From contig CAYMLO010000011.1 in the NCBI GenBank assembly GCA_964390905.1, forward strand, positions 23,154-87,153: 64,000 nucleotides of DNA. The letters are read 5' to 3'. This DNA is from JAFGLZ01 sp964390905. GTDB taxonomy: Bacteria > Planctomycetota > Phycisphaerae > UBA1845 > JAFGLZ01. The translations under genes were made by a program, and so were the position numbers. This document shows, in pieces, positions 35,228-42,738 of the stretch (its first letter is position 1; every line of letters starts with the position of its first letter). The notes under the pieces are model-generated. The model was given only the letters and a program-made list of their open reading frames with translations. It was not told the DNA's origin and made no database searches.

Positions 35228-35440
35228 CTATCGTTCGTCGGCTACGGTGATGGCGAACTTGACTTCGCGGGGCGTGCCGGTGACGGCGAAGCGGCCTCGC
35301 CCGTTGTCCTTGACGGCGGGGGAGCGGCTCTCGGCGTGCCAGTGTTCGGGGAAGCAGATGCTGGCCGGGATCGCGCCGGTCTCGACGGCGGAGAGCGTGA
35401 TGCCGCAGTGGGCCTCGTCTGTCCTGCGGATTCGCACTAA
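35228..35440 (-). pseudogene. 3' remnant of an unidentified gene
   Basis: The minus-strand frame ending at TAG 35228 has strong coding-type third-position GC for about 65 codons (including CGITLSAVETGAIPASICF, then FAVTGTPREVKFAITVADER). It then loses that bias near the esterase ribosome-binding site. No start is credible, so this looks like a truncated gene tail. The family is not recognised. The rest of 35140-35471 is featureless. Confidence 0.4.
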
Positions 35441-35471
35441 GATCCGATGCCATCCCGAGGAGAAACACGCC

Positions 35472-36650
35472 ATGAACCGGTCTGTCGTTGAATCCCCCCA
35501 GATCCTGCTGGCGGCGGGCGTTGCGCTTTCGCTCGCGCTTCTTGCTCAGCGGCCGCTCGATGCCGCGGCGCCGGCCGCACCGGCTGACGGCAAGCGTTCG
35601 GAGAAGCCCATGAAACCCGACATCAACGCGAAGGTCATGCCCGCCTTTCAGACACTGGCGGACACCACGCCGATGCAGCTCGCGTGGGACGCCAAGACCA
35701 TCGACGAACACTGCGCGTGGCGGGCCAGGTTCCACACCAAGGTGGTCGAGCTGCTCGGCCGGATGCCCGAGCGCGTGCCGCTGGCCGTCGAGTGGGCCGA
35801 GAAGAAGGCGTTCCCCACGCTCGTTCGCCACAAGATCTACGTGCGAACCGAGGCGAACTACTGGTCGCCCGCCTACTACTTCGTACCCAAGAAGCTGAAG
35901 GGCAAGACGCCCGCGATCGTCTGCCTGCACGGGCACAGCGGGATCTACCCCTACATCCGCGAGGGCGACGAGAAACTGCAGGCCAAGACCAAGCGGCTGT
36001 CGCTCGACTATGCCGTCTACCTCGCCGAGCACGGGTACATCACGATCGCGCCGGTCGTCCGCGGCTGGGACGAGACGGCCGCCGACCAAGACCGCGGCGC
36101 GGGCAACCGCCGCAGCTGCCTGCGCGTCACGATGAACGCATTCTTGATGGGCATGACGCCGATGGGCCTGCGATGCTGGGACGCGATGCGGCTGATCGAC
36201 TTCCTCGAGACGCAGGCGGACGTCGACGCGGAGCGGATCGGCGTGGCCGGACTGTCCGGCGGGGGGACGCTGTCGACCTACCTGCCCGTGCTGGACGATC
36301 GGGTGAGACTGGTCATGATCGCCGGGGCGTTTTGCAGCTACCGCGCGTCCATCTACTCCATCTACCACTGCTACTGCAACTGCCTGCCCCACATCATGCA
36401 GTACGGCGACATGAGCGACGTGGTCGCCCTCCACGCGCCGCGCCCGGTGCTGCTGATCAATGGGATCAAGGACAAGATCTTCCCGATCGCCCCGGCCCGG
36501 GAAGGCTACGAGAAGCTCAAGAAGGTCTACGCGCTGCTCGGCGTGCCCGACAGGCTCGACGCCGACTTCTTCGACGGCCCCCACGCCTGGAGCAACAAGA
36601 AATCGCTGCCGTTCCTCGAGAAGCACTTCGGCAAGAAGGCACGTCCGTGA
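35472..36650 (+). CDS. Exported alpha/beta-hydrolase (acetyl xylan esterase/dienelactone hydrolase-like)
   Basis: 392 residues from ATG at 35472, with AGGAGA at 35458-35463. A hydrophobic signal segment spans about 8-33. The nucleophile elbow is GLSGGG with Ser262. The acid is probably Asp in LINGIKDKIFP, and the base is His in DGPHAW, in the normal order. IVCLHGHSG provides the oxyanion-hole region. This architecture is common in secreted planctomycete esterases that deacetylate plant or algal polysaccharides. An Asn-Cys-rich insert (YHCYCNCLPH) after the nucleophile is distinctive. The previous gene is an exported Asp-box protein on the same strand, so they may act together. Confidence 0.86.
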   Translation: MNRSVVESPQILLAAGVALSLALLAQRPLDAAAPAAPADGKRSEKPMKPDINAKVMPAFQTLADTTPMQLAWDAKTIDEHCAWRARFHTKVVELLGRMPERVPLAVEWAEKKAFPTLVRHKIYVRTEANYWSPAYYFVPKKLKGKTPAIVCLHGHSGIYPYIREGDEKLQAKTKRLSLDYAVYLAEHGYITIAPVVRGWDETAADQDRGAGNRRSCLRVTMNAFLMGMTPMGLRCWDAMRLIDFLETQADVDAERIGVAGLSGGGTLSTYLPVLDDRVRLVMIAGAFCSYRASIYSIYHCYCNCLPHIMQYGDMSDVVALHAPRPVLLINGIKDKIFPIAPAREGYEKLKKVYALLGVPDRLDADFFDGPHAWSNKKSLPFLEKHFGKKARP

Positions 36651-36671
36651 AGGCGGCGGCAAGGTCGCCGA

Positions 36672-36857
36672 TCATTCCTCGCCGTCGCGCCGCTCGGCGA
36701 TGACGACCTGGATCTGACACTCCGCGCGGTAGCCGCAGGGCTTGCCCTTGTTGGGGCATTCGGCCTCGTCCCACGACATCACCTTGCCCGTCTTCTTGCA
36801 CGTCAGCAGATCGTCAGACGCGTCGACGGCGGATCGGGATGTCTGGTCGTCCGGCAT
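36672..36857 (-). CDS. Small Cys-containing hypothetical protein
   Basis: 61 residues from ATG at 36857 (an in-frame ATG at 36869 is an alternative). The core is LTCKKTGKVMSWDEAECPNKGKPCGYRAECQIQV, with four Cys that could bind zinc. It is acidic overall with no signal. It ends 22 bp from the convergent esterase gene. I do not recognise the family. Confidence 0.55.
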   Translation of the reverse strand: MPDDQTSRSAVDASDDLLTCKKTGKVMSWDEAECPNKGKPCGYRAECQIQVVIAERRDGEE

Positions 36858-36943
36858 GAACGCACCCAATCACACTGGCTGCCCAACGGAAGGGGTCGGT
36901 GGGACGTCGAGGTGGGCTTGATCGTCCGATCACGAGATAGGCG

Positions 36944-37447
36944 TCAGCCCCCGATGGCCTCGTTGACGGCGGCCAGGTACTCCTCCTTGCCCCGCACGCC
37001 CACGAAGGTGGTGGCGGCCTGACCATTGTTGAACACGATCACCGTCGGGATCGACTGGATGCCGAACTTGGCGGCAAGGCTCTGGAGCTTGTCCACGTCG
37101 ACCTTGTAGACGTCGGCCTTGCCGCTCAGCTCGGTCGCGAGCTCCTCGATGACGGGGGCCACGAACTTGCACGGCCCGCACCAGTCGGCGTAGAAGTCCA
37201 CCAACACCGGCTTGTCCGCCTGAAGCACCTTCGACTCGAAATCCGCGTCGGACGTAATCATCTCAGCCATGGGTTTCTTCTCCGTAGTTGCGTGACCGAC
37301 CTTGCCCTCGCCACCTGTTGCCGCCGACCTGCCGCCCTTCGATGCCGGCGCAACAGGCGTCTCCCTACCGGAGTTGCAGGCCTGTAGCGCCACGTACAAC
37401 CCGAGCCCCGCCCCAATCAAGGTGGCCAACTGCCACCGACTCGCCAT
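36944..37447 (-). CDS. Lipoprotein thioredoxin
   Basis: 167 residues from ATG at 37447, which has a very strong GGGGAGG seven bases upstream. Residues 1-24 form a lipoprotein signal with lipobox LQAC. A short Gly/Ser/Ala-rich linker leads to a complete thioredoxin domain (about 62-167) with active site WCGPC at 89-93 and the cis-proline motif SIPTVIVF. It would act as a membrane-anchored extracytoplasmic disulfide reductase or carrier. The internal Met at residue 60 would give a cytoplasmic form, but it lacks comparable translation signals. It is downstream of the micro-ORF and the ArsR regulator in one operon. Confidence 0.88.
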   Translation of the reverse strand: MASRWQLATLIGAGLGLYVALQACNSGRETPVAPASKGGRSAATGGEGKVGHATTEKKPMAEMITSDADFESKVLQADKPVLVDFYADWCGPCKFVAPVIEELATELSGKADVYKVDVDKLQSLAAKFGIQSIPTVIVFNNGQAATTFVGVRGKEEYLAAVNEAIGG

Positions 37448-37450
37448 CTG

Positions 37451-37540
37451 TCAGCCTCCCCCCCCACACCGGACGGCATAGCTCCAAGCGTATCCAATCG
37501 CTCCGCCAGCCGTCATGCTCAGCAGTATCTTCCACCACAT
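37451..37540 (-). CDS. 29-residue membrane micro-protein (DUF6132-like N-terminus)
   Basis: ATG at 37540 is preceded by GAGGTG. The peptide MWWKILLSMTAGGAIGYAWS plus AVRCGGGG is a single hydrophobic segment that resembles the start of small DUF6132-type proteins often found beside ArsR and thioredoxin genes. It stops early, just after a run of eight G. Its stop codon TGA lies within the ribosome-binding region of the thioredoxin gene, so the two would be translationally coupled. It could be a genuine micro-protein, or a full-length gene shortened by a frameshift at the G run. Confidence 0.45.
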   Translation of the reverse strand: MWWKILLSMTAGGAIGYAWSYAVRCGGGG

Positions 37541-37605
37541 GGTGCACCTCTGTCAAATCCCGCAGCGGCCCGCCAGCCGCCCGGGACGATGCTCGGCCAG
37601 GCCAT

Positions 37606-37926
37606 TTACCTCACCTGGTCGCAGTGGCGCCGGATGCACGCGATCACGTTGACGACGCTCGGACTGCTCACGCGGTAGTAGACCCGACTGCCCTCGCGCC
37701 GGCAGGACAGGACCCCCCGATCCCGCATGAGCCCCAACTGCTGGCTCGTGCAGGCCGGCTTGGTCCCCAAGGCCTCGATCAGGTCGCTGACGCACATCTC
37801 CCGATCCGCGAGCACCTCGACGATCCGCAGCCTCAGGGGATGGGCGACGGCCTTCAGCGTGTGGGCAACCCGATTCAACGTCGCTTCGTCCAGCACCTGC
37901 CTCAGCTTTGTCGCTCGCCTCGTCAT
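37606..37926 (-). CDS. ArsR-family transcriptional regulator
   Basis: 106 residues with a winged helix-turn-helix. TLKAVAHPLRLRIVEVLADREMCVSDL starts the DNA-binding domain, the recognition helix lies in ACTSQQLGLMRDRGVL, and the wing is REGSRVYYRV. Cys occurs in the ELCVCDL-like position (MCVSDL), but only once, and a second pair lies in CIRRHC at the C-terminus. It may therefore sense metals, metalloids or sulfur/redox state. It probably represses its own operon through the palindrome at 37936-37955. Confidence 0.92.
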   Translation of the reverse strand: MTRRATKLRQVLDEATLNRVAHTLKAVAHPLRLRIVEVLADREMCVSDLIEALGTKPACTSQQLGLMRDRGVLSCRREGSRVYYRVSSPSVVNVIACIRRHCDQVR

Positions 37927-37932
37927 ACTTAC

Positions 37933-37960
37933 AGTATATCAATATATTCTGATATGTCAA
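37933..37960 (-). promoter_or_regulatory. Leaderless arsR promoter with overlapping operator
   Basis: On the minus strand: TTGACA (37960-37955), 16-nt spacer, TATACT (37938-37933), then six bases to the arsR ATG. The palindrome ATATCA-N8-TGATAT (37936-37955) fills the spacer, as ArsR/SmtB operators do. Transcription would start at or next to the ATG. The AT-rich block stands out from its surroundings. Confidence 0.7.
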
Positions 37961-38035
37961 ATCAAATCCCGTCCCGACCCGGCGATTCGGCCTCAGTCGC
38001 CGCACACCCGCACGCCGTTTTTGGCCTCGGGCATT

Positions 38036-38051
38036 GATTGGCGTGCCAATC
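38036..38051. promoter_or_regulatory. Perfect operator-like dyad
   Basis: GATTGGC-GT-GCCAATC. It overlaps a weak promoter, TTGATT (38034-38039), 16 nt, TATTCT (38056-38061), for the gene at 38158. Confidence 0.4.
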
Positions 38052-38090
38052 CGTCTATTCTGATGCCTCCGGCTGGACAAATGTTGGCGA

Positions 38091-38122
38091 GCGTCCATCC
38101 GACTGGCGCGTCGGATGGACGC
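38091..38122 (+). promoter_or_regulatory. Perfect 13-bp hairpin in the 38158 leader
   Basis: GCGTCCATCCGAC pairs with GTCGGATGGACGC around loop TGGCGC. It ends 35 nt upstream of the start codon, with no T run, so it is not a standard terminator. Confidence 0.5.
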
Positions 38123-38157
38123 ATCACGAAGCGATTCGGTAGCGAAGGAGCAGCGGC

Positions 38158-39426
38158 ATGGCGGCGGAGCTGGCGATCAAGGGCGGGCCCAAGGCGGTCC
38201 AGACCGATCCGGGCGACATCTTCACGTGGCCCATCATCACCGACGAAGACGAACAGGCGGTGTTGGAGGTCCTTCGGGCGGGCAAGATGTCCGCCTCGGA
38301 CGTGACCGCGGAGTTCGAGAAGGAGTTCGCCGAGTGGCACGGGACCAAGCACGCGCTGGGGTTCAACACGGGGACGGCCTCGCTGCAGGCGGCCTTCTTC
38401 GCGTGCGGGCTGGGGCATCAGGACGAGCTGATCGGCCCGAGCATGACGTACTGGGCCAGTTGCCTGCCGGCCTTCACGCTCGGCGCGACCGTCGTCTTCG
38501 CCGAGGCGGACCCCGAGACCCTCTGCATCGATCCCAACGACATCGAGCACCGCATCACCGAGCGGACCAAGGTCATCGTGGCCGTGCACTACGCCGGCTA
38601 CCCGTGTGACATGGACCCGATCATGGAGATCGCCAACAAGCACGGCATCAAGGTGGTCGAGGACGTCAGCCACGCCCACGGCGGGCTGTACAAGGGCCGC
38701 CTGGTCGGCACGATCGGGCACGTGGGGGCGATGTCGATCATGTCGGGCAAGGCGCTGCCGTCGGGCGAGGGCGGCGTGCTGGTCACCAACGACACGGAGA
38801 TCTGGCGGAAGGCCGCCGCCTTCGGCCATTACGAGCGAACGGCCGAGGTGCTCAAGGGCACGGAGTGGGAGCGGTTCGCCGGCCTGCCCATGGGCGGGGT
38901 CAAAAACCGCATGCACCAATGCAGCTCGGCCGTCGGACGCGTCCAGCTCCGTCACTACAAGGAGCGCATGACCGTGATCCAGCAGGCGATGAACCGTTTC
39001 TGGGATCAGCTCCAGGGCGTGCCCGGTATCCGGGCCCACCGTCCGCCGAGAGATTCGGGCAGCACGATGGGCGGCTGGTACGCCGCGCACGGCGTTTACC
39101 ACGGCGAGGAGATCTTCCACCTGCCCATCGAGACGTTCGTCGAGGCCGTCAACGCCGAGGGGGTCGGTATCCGCGCGGGCGCCAACCTGCTGATGCACCT
39201 GCATCCGGTCCTCAACGAGCTGGACGTCTACGGCCACGGCAAGCCGACGCGGCTGGCCAACGCGACGCGCGACGTCCTGCAACCGGCGGGCAGCCTGCCC
39301 CGGACCGAGACGATCCCGACGGGCTGTTTCAGCATCCCCTGGTTCAAGCACGACCGCCCGCAGATCATCGACGAGCACGCCGAGGCGTTCCGGAAGGTCT
39401 GCATGCGGGCCGACGAGCTGCTATAG
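38158..39426 (+). CDS. DegT/DnrJ/EryC1/StrS-family PLP aminotransferase (3 of 3)
   Basis: 422 residues from ATG at 38158, with AGGAG at about 38146. It begins LAIKGGPKAV, the classic opening of this family. Other marks are FNTGTASLQAAF (phosphate loop), KVVEDVSHAHGG (Asp169) and SIMSGKALPSGEGG with Lys198 as PLP lysine. The SxSGKxLPSGEGG form of the lysine loop places it in a branch often found with Gfo/Idh/MocA dehydrogenases. The next gene is a LarA-family protein 82 bp downstream. The regulatory dyad and hairpin upstream suggest controlled expression. Confidence 0.92.
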   Translation: MAAELAIKGGPKAVQTDPGDIFTWPIITDEDEQAVLEVLRAGKMSASDVTAEFEKEFAEWHGTKHALGFNTGTASLQAAFFACGLGHQDELIGPSMTYWASCLPAFTLGATVVFAEADPETLCIDPNDIEHRITERTKVIVAVHYAGYPCDMDPIMEIANKHGIKVVEDVSHAHGGLYKGRLVGTIGHVGAMSIMSGKALPSGEGGVLVTNDTEIWRKAAAFGHYERTAEVLKGTEWERFAGLPMGGVKNRMHQCSSAVGRVQLRHYKERMTVIQQAMNRFWDQLQGVPGIRAHRPPRDSGSTMGGWYAAHGVYHGEEIFHLPIETFVEAVNAEGVGIRAGANLLMHLHPVLNELDVYGHGKPTRLANATRDVLQPAGSLPRTETIPTGCFSIPWFKHDRPQIIDEHAEAFRKVCMRADELL

Positions 39427-39508
39427 GGCTGGAGCGAGCAGCCTGAGCGAACAAGCCAACGTGGTACGATGTCGGCAGCACGATTGTGGTTTGGAGAGCC
39501 GAGCGAGA

Positions 39509-40843
39509 ATGATGACCCAAACCGACATCCTCTACGGCAGAGGAACGCTGACGGTCGAGCACGACGAGACGTGTGACGTGCTCCGCCCGGGGCACACCGA
39601 GGTCTTGCCCGATCAGGCGGGGGCCGTTGCCGAGGCGTTGGCGCGTCCGATCGGGTCGCCACCGCTGTCCCAGATCGCCAGGGCGAAGATCGGCGGGAAG
39701 GTGGTGGTCGTGATCAGCGACATCACCCGGCCCGTACCGAACCGGGTGATCCTGCCGCCGGTCCTCGACGTGCTGCGCGATGCCGGCCACCCGGACGACG
39801 CGGTTACGATCCTGATCGCGACCGGCATGCATCGCCCCAGCACGCCCGACGAACGCGTCGAACTGGTGGGCCCCGACATCGTCGAGCGCTACCGCATCGT
39901 CGATCACCGCGCAGAGCAGCGCGACGAGCTGATCCTGCTGCCCACGCCGACGGCCAGCGGAACGAACGTCTGGATCAACCAGTTGTACGCCGAGGCCGAT
40001 CTGAAGATCGTCACCGGCTTCATCGAGCCCCACTTCATGGCCGGCTACAGCGGCGGCCGCAAGGCGATCTGCCCCGGCCTGGTCAACCTCGAGACGATCC
40101 AGAAGTTCCACAGCCCCGCGTTCCTGGAGAACCCCCGGGCCGACAGCGGCGTGCTGGACGGCAATCCCTGCCACGTCGAAGCGATCGAGGTCGCCCGGCG
40201 GGTCGGCGCCGATTTCTTAGTCAACGTAGCAGTCACGACGGACCAAGAGATCACGGGCGTCTTCGCAGGTGATCTGGAACAAGCCCATCTGGCCGGTGCC
40301 GACGCAGTGGCCGACATGATGGGCATCGATGTCGAGCGCGAGTACGACGTCGTCGTGACGTGCGGCGGCGGCTATCCGCTCGACACGACGTTCTACCAGG
40401 CGGTCAAGGGCATGGTGCTCGCCACGCCCTTCGTCCGGCAGGGCGGGACGATGGTGATCGCCTCGAGCTGCACGCAAGGGATCGGCAGCGACATCTACCT
40501 CGACATCATGCGTCGCTACGCCGACGGTCGATGGCGAGACTTCATCGAGGACATCAAGGCCAGCGACCGCGTCGAGAAGGACCAGTGGGAGTTCGAGATG
40601 CAGTGCCGCGTGCTGCGGAAGGTCGCCGTGGACGGACTGGTATTCGTCACCGACGGCGTGGACGCCGCGACGCTTGGCGCCTGCTCGGTCAGGCCCGCCC
40701 CCGGCTGCGGCGAGACGGGTCGGCCCACCCAGCAGGTCCTCGACGACGTGCTGGCGTCGCTTCGAACCGAACATCCCAGGGCAACCTGGGCCGTCATCCC
40801 TACGGGACCTTACATCCTGCCGCGCGTTCCTGCGGCGCGTTGA
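39509..40843 (+). CDS. LarA-family (nickel-pincer-type racemase/epimerase) protein
   Basis: 444 residues from ATG at 39509. LarA-type landmarks are SDITRPVP, TGMHRPSTPDE (first His), PHFMAGYSGGRKAICPG (His and the Lys that carries the nickel pincer cofactor), QKFHSP (later His) and VTCGGGYPLDTTFYQAVKG. In characterised LarA these residues hold the NPN cofactor and interconvert D- and L-lactate. Homologues act on malate, mannonate and other 2-hydroxy acids. The LarB, LarC and LarE cofactor genes are not in the window. The substrate is therefore open. Confidence 0.88.
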   Translation: MMTQTDILYGRGTLTVEHDETCDVLRPGHTEVLPDQAGAVAEALARPIGSPPLSQIARAKIGGKVVVVISDITRPVPNRVILPPVLDVLRDAGHPDDAVTILIATGMHRPSTPDERVELVGPDIVERYRIVDHRAEQRDELILLPTPTASGTNVWINQLYAEADLKIVTGFIEPHFMAGYSGGRKAICPGLVNLETIQKFHSPAFLENPRADSGVLDGNPCHVEAIEVARRVGADFLVNVAVTTDQEITGVFAGDLEQAHLAGADAVADMMGIDVEREYDVVVTCGGGYPLDTTFYQAVKGMVLATPFVRQGGTMVIASSCTQGIGSDIYLDIMRRYADGRWRDFIEDIKASDRVEKDQWEFEMQCRVLRKVAVDGLVFVTDGVDAATLGACSVRPAPGCGETGRPTQQVLDDVLASLRTEHPRATWAVIPTGPYILPRVPAAR

Positions 40844-40892
40844 GACGATTTCACGCCGAAAAGCGGCGTCAAACCGCCGCACTCCAAAAACA

Positions 40893-41384
40893 CTAGCCGG
40901 CGGCGATTCTGTGATTGCCGTGGCAATCGGTGCAGGTGACGGCAGCCGATGGTCGGGAGGCGGTTGGCTTGGTTCCGTGCCGTTCCCGCCAGCGGGCGAC
41001 GACCCTCTCGGGTGCGACGTCGTGGGTCTTGTGGCAGGTGCGACAGGACGCGTTGACCTGGTCGCGCTTGATGACGATGTCGGGCTTGGTGGCGCCGATG
41101 TCCTCGTCGTTGGCGTGCGCGGCGCTGGTCCCGTGGCAGCGGGTGCAGCCGATCTTGGCGGCCAGGTGCACCTTGGACAGCGTCTCTTTCACGAACGTCA
41201 CGTGGCAGACGTAGCAGCCGGCGTTCGCGCCGAGGACGTCCTCGGCCGGCTTCCCGGCGTCGGGGGCGGCGGCGACCGGCGGGCCGCCGCCGGGGGCTAC
41301 ATCGATCCGCTGCGTGTTCGACCGGCAGGACACCAGCAGCGCCGCGGCCAACCCGACCACGCCGATGACGAGGATCCGGCTCAT
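40893..41384 (-). CDS. Tetraheme c-type cytochrome lipoprotein
   Basis: 163 residues from ATG at 41384, with GGGAG upstream. The signal ends in lipobox LVSC (residues 17-20), followed by a Pro/Gly/Ala-rich linker. Four heme-binding CxxCH motifs follow: CYVCH (57-61), CTRCH (80-84), CRTCH (114-118) and CTDCH (151-155). Additional His residues could be sixth ligands. It should be a small periplasmic or surface electron carrier. Its start codon overlaps the stop of the Tat-exported aldo/keto reductase (ATGA), so the two proteins are made together and may form an exported redox pair. Confidence 0.9.
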   Translation of the reverse strand: MSRILVIGVVGLAAALLVSCRSNTQRIDVAPGGGPPVAAAPDAGKPAEDVLGANAGCYVCHVTFVKETLSKVHLAAKIGCTRCHGTSAAHANDEDIGATKPDIVIKRDQVNASCRTCHKTHDVAPERVVARWRERHGTKPTASRPSAAVTCTDCHGNHRIAAG

Positions 41385-42430
41385 ACCGTCTCCCAAGCGC
41401 GGAGCCACTGATACTCAGGGGTCAGGTGGGCGTAGAAGTTCTCGGTGCACTCGCGGAGGGCCTGCTTATCCGCGGGGCCCGCTGGCTTGTCGCGTTCGTA
41501 GGAGCCCTTGGCGTTCTCCTCGAGCTGCTCGGTCGTGTTGACGCCCGGGATGACAGCCGAGATCCGAGGCTCGGCCAGCATCTCCTTGACCAGGACGTGG
41601 GCCCGTCGGTCGACCTTCCCCTTGATCTCCCTGGGCTTGATGCCGAACGTCGTGCCGGCCCCGAAGGGCTTGAGCCCGATCACCCCCACGTCCTTCTCCT
41701 TCGCCAACGCCAGCAGACTGTCGCCGCCCAGCTCCTTGGTCAGAAACAGGTACGGGAAGATGATCACCGAGAACTGCGGGTATTCGTTGAGGACGCGGCG
41801 GAAGACCTTGGGGTTGTGGGCCGAGATCCCCAGCCAGCGAACCTTGCCCTGCTTGCGGACCTTCTCGAACGACGCGACGACCATGTCCAGCACCCGGCGG
41901 CTGACCATGAGCATGGTGGCGATCTTCTTCTGGCCCTCGCCCCAGGTCGCGCCGACGGGCCGCCAGATGTCGAGCATGTCCGTTTTGTAATGCTTCAGCC
42001 GGCCTTCGATCTCGCGGATGAACCGCTCCTTGGACAGCTCCTTTTCGTATTCGGTGGTGATCTTCTGAGGCCAGGAGGCGAACCCGATGTACCAGTTCTT
42101 TCGGTTGCCGCCCAGCGCCTCGCCGTACTGGGCGCATTCGGCGACGATGTTGGTGTCCAGGTAGTTCATGCCCAGCTCGGCCGCCCGGTTCAGGACGTCG
42201 ATCCGGTTCTGAAGCCCCTGCGAGCCATGCCCGCCGAGGCTGACCTCCGAGATCATCAGGCCGGTCTTGCCGAGGCGGCGGTACCCCATCTTGGAGTTGT
42301 GGTTGAGGATCTTGGCGGGGTCGACGGGCTTGGCCTGATCGGCCGCGACGCGGCCCGCCAGGGCCGCTCCAGCCACGGCCGTCGAGGTGGCCTTGAGGAA
42401 CTCCCGTCGGGTCTTGTGGTTCTCCGTCAT
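41381..42430 (-). CDS. Tat-exported aldo/keto reductase-like protein
   Basis: 349 residues. The N-terminus has a twin-arginine signal (TRREFLKATSTAVAGAALAG). The AKR barrel follows: MGYRRLGKTGLMISEVSLGG, NYLDTNIVAECAQYG with the Asp and Tyr positions, and a C-terminal ISAVIPGVNTTEQLEENAK. The conserved Lys and His of the AKR tetrad are not evident: FASWPQK replaces the Lys strand, and IWRPVG has Arg where LLH is usual. Exported AKR-like proteins of this type may not use NADPH. Coupling to a tetraheme cytochrome supports a periplasmic redox function. Confidence 0.85.
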   Translation of the reverse strand: MTENHKTRREFLKATSTAVAGAALAGRVAADQAKPVDPAKILNHNSKMGYRRLGKTGLMISEVSLGGHGSQGLQNRIDVLNRAAELGMNYLDTNIVAECAQYGEALGGNRKNWYIGFASWPQKITTEYEKELSKERFIREIEGRLKHYKTDMLDIWRPVGATWGEGQKKIATMLMVSRRVLDMVVASFEKVRKQGKVRWLGISAHNPKVFRRVLNEYPQFSVIIFPYLFLTKELGGDSLLALAKEKDVGVIGLKPFGAGTTFGIKPREIKGKVDRRAHVLVKEMLAEPRISAVIPGVNTTEQLEENAKGSYERDKPAGPADKQALRECTENFYAHLTPEYQWLRAWETV

Positions 42431-42738
42431 CGGGGCGACTCCTTTTCGTGCTCGGCCGACTCCACCTTAGCGTTGCGACCCGCGCCAGGCAACCCGGACG
42501 GAATAAGCCGCCTGCGCCGGGCCCGGCGGAGGGTGGGTAGCCGGGGCCTTGCCATCCTGCGGGCCAGGCTTTACACCAGTAACGCTTGGACAGGCTGCCA
42601 GATGGACGAGACGGCCGGGATGACGTTCGTGGCACGCTGATCGGCTGAGGTGTCCATCGCAGACCATCCAGGTAGTGTGCGGCCCAGTGAAAGGCCACGT
42701 CGCGTACCCGCGAGCCGGATCAGACAGGAGAAGGACGC
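42431..42738. other. Divergent intergenic region, no gene
   Basis: 308 bp between the aldo/keto reductase and ceramidase-like genes. No long inverted repeat, credible small frame or near-consensus promoter was recognised, although promoters for both neighbours must lie here. Confidence 0.5.

Noticed and set aside
17304..39426. An aminosugar antibiotic cluster, based on three DegT aminotransferases.
   Set aside because: The three genes are 10 kb apart, dissimilar, and surrounded by housekeeping genes. No glycosyltransferase/NDP-sugar synthase set is present.
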